Under the pieces are notes generated by a model that was not told the origin of the DNA, did not search any database, and saw nothing but the letters and a program-made list of their open reading frames with translations. Shown piece after piece: positions 4,942 to 5,032 of a stretch of DNA of 5,032 nt. Source of the stretch: an uncultured Eubacteriales bacterium (GTDB lineage Bacteria; Bacillota; Clostridia; Oscillospirales; Acutalibacteraceae); the NCBI GenBank assembly GCA_934444695.1, contig CAKSDF010000141.1:1-5032 (forward strand). Direction: 5' to 3'. Position 1 is the stretch's first letter, and the number at the start of each line of letters is the position of its first letter. Made by a program: the position numbers and the translations under genes.

Positions 4942-5032
4942 TTATGCTGCGGGGAAGGCCGATATCTTTTTAACCGAATACTGAAGTATAAGCAGTGCGT
5001 CCACCGCCGTTATGCTGCCGCTTCTGTCCACG
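4942..5032 (-). CDS. C-terminal end of a dockerin-containing protein, cut by the window edge
   Basis: The last 29 codons read VDRSGSITAVDALLILQYSV then KKISAFPAA and a TAA stop. This matches the second half of a type I dockerin: the Ca2+-loop tail DRSGSITAVD (the final Asp at loop position 12) followed by the helix ALLILQYSV and the typical ending KKISxFP. Dockerins bind cohesin modules and anchor secreted enzymes to cellulosome-type scaffolds; in Ruminococcus-like bacteria they also occur in many other extracellular proteins. Here the dockerin repeat is at the extreme C-terminus, the usual place. The catalytic or other domains are outside the window, so the main function cannot be named. The fragment is too short to show a signal peptide or a first dockerin repeat. 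Confidence 0.8.
   Translation of the reverse strand, partial: VDRSGSITAVDALLILQYSVKKISAFPAA

Overview
The window looks like a chromosomal segment of a Gram-positive anaerobe of the class Clostridia, probably an Oscillospirales/Ruminococcaceae-type bacterium. This is an inference from four things: a T-box-controlled branched-chain amino-acid operon with clostridial-looking IlvB/IlvN/IlvC proteins, AGGAGG-type ribosome binding sites, sigma-A-type promoters in AT-rich spacers between GC-richer genes, and the tail of a protein with a type I dockerin repeat.

Layout. On the minus strand, read from about 3311 down to 1, lie a strong promoter (TTGACA-17-TAGAAT), a T-box riboswitch with its intrinsic terminator (3276-2996), about 210 bases of further leader carrying a perfect ParB-binding parS site (2828-2843), then ilvB (acetolactate synthase large subunit), ilvN (regulatory subunit, 4-base overlap) and the first 117 codons of ilvC (ketol-acid reductoisomerase), which runs off the left edge. 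Divergent from this operon, on the plus strand, is a stand-alone ParB/Spo0J/Noc-like gene (3495-4304). It is followed by degenerate short repeats and a bidirectional terminator shared with a convergent tRNA-Val(GAC) gene (4622-4547, minus) that has its own promoter. The right end holds an inverted repeat, about 200 bases with nothing recognisable, and the last 29 codons of a dockerin-bearing protein on the minus strand.

How the parts fit. IlvB and IlvN make acetolactate/acetohydroxybutyrate and IlvC reduces and rearranges it, the first two steps shared by valine, isoleucine and leucine synthesis. The T-box senses uncharged tRNA. Its best-supported specifier is GUC (valine), followed by a UGGU acceptor-binding sequence, and both match the tRNA-Val(GAC) with discriminator A encoded 1.3 kb away.

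The most unusual point is the parS site inside the transcribed leader of ilvBNC, about 650 bp from a divergent ParB-family gene whose usual catalytic Glu-Asn of the CTPase motif is replaced by His-Asp. This may be a chromosome-partition site that happens to sit in a metabolic leader, or a local circuit linking a divergent ParB paralogue to amino-acid synthesis. The sequence alone cannot decide between them.
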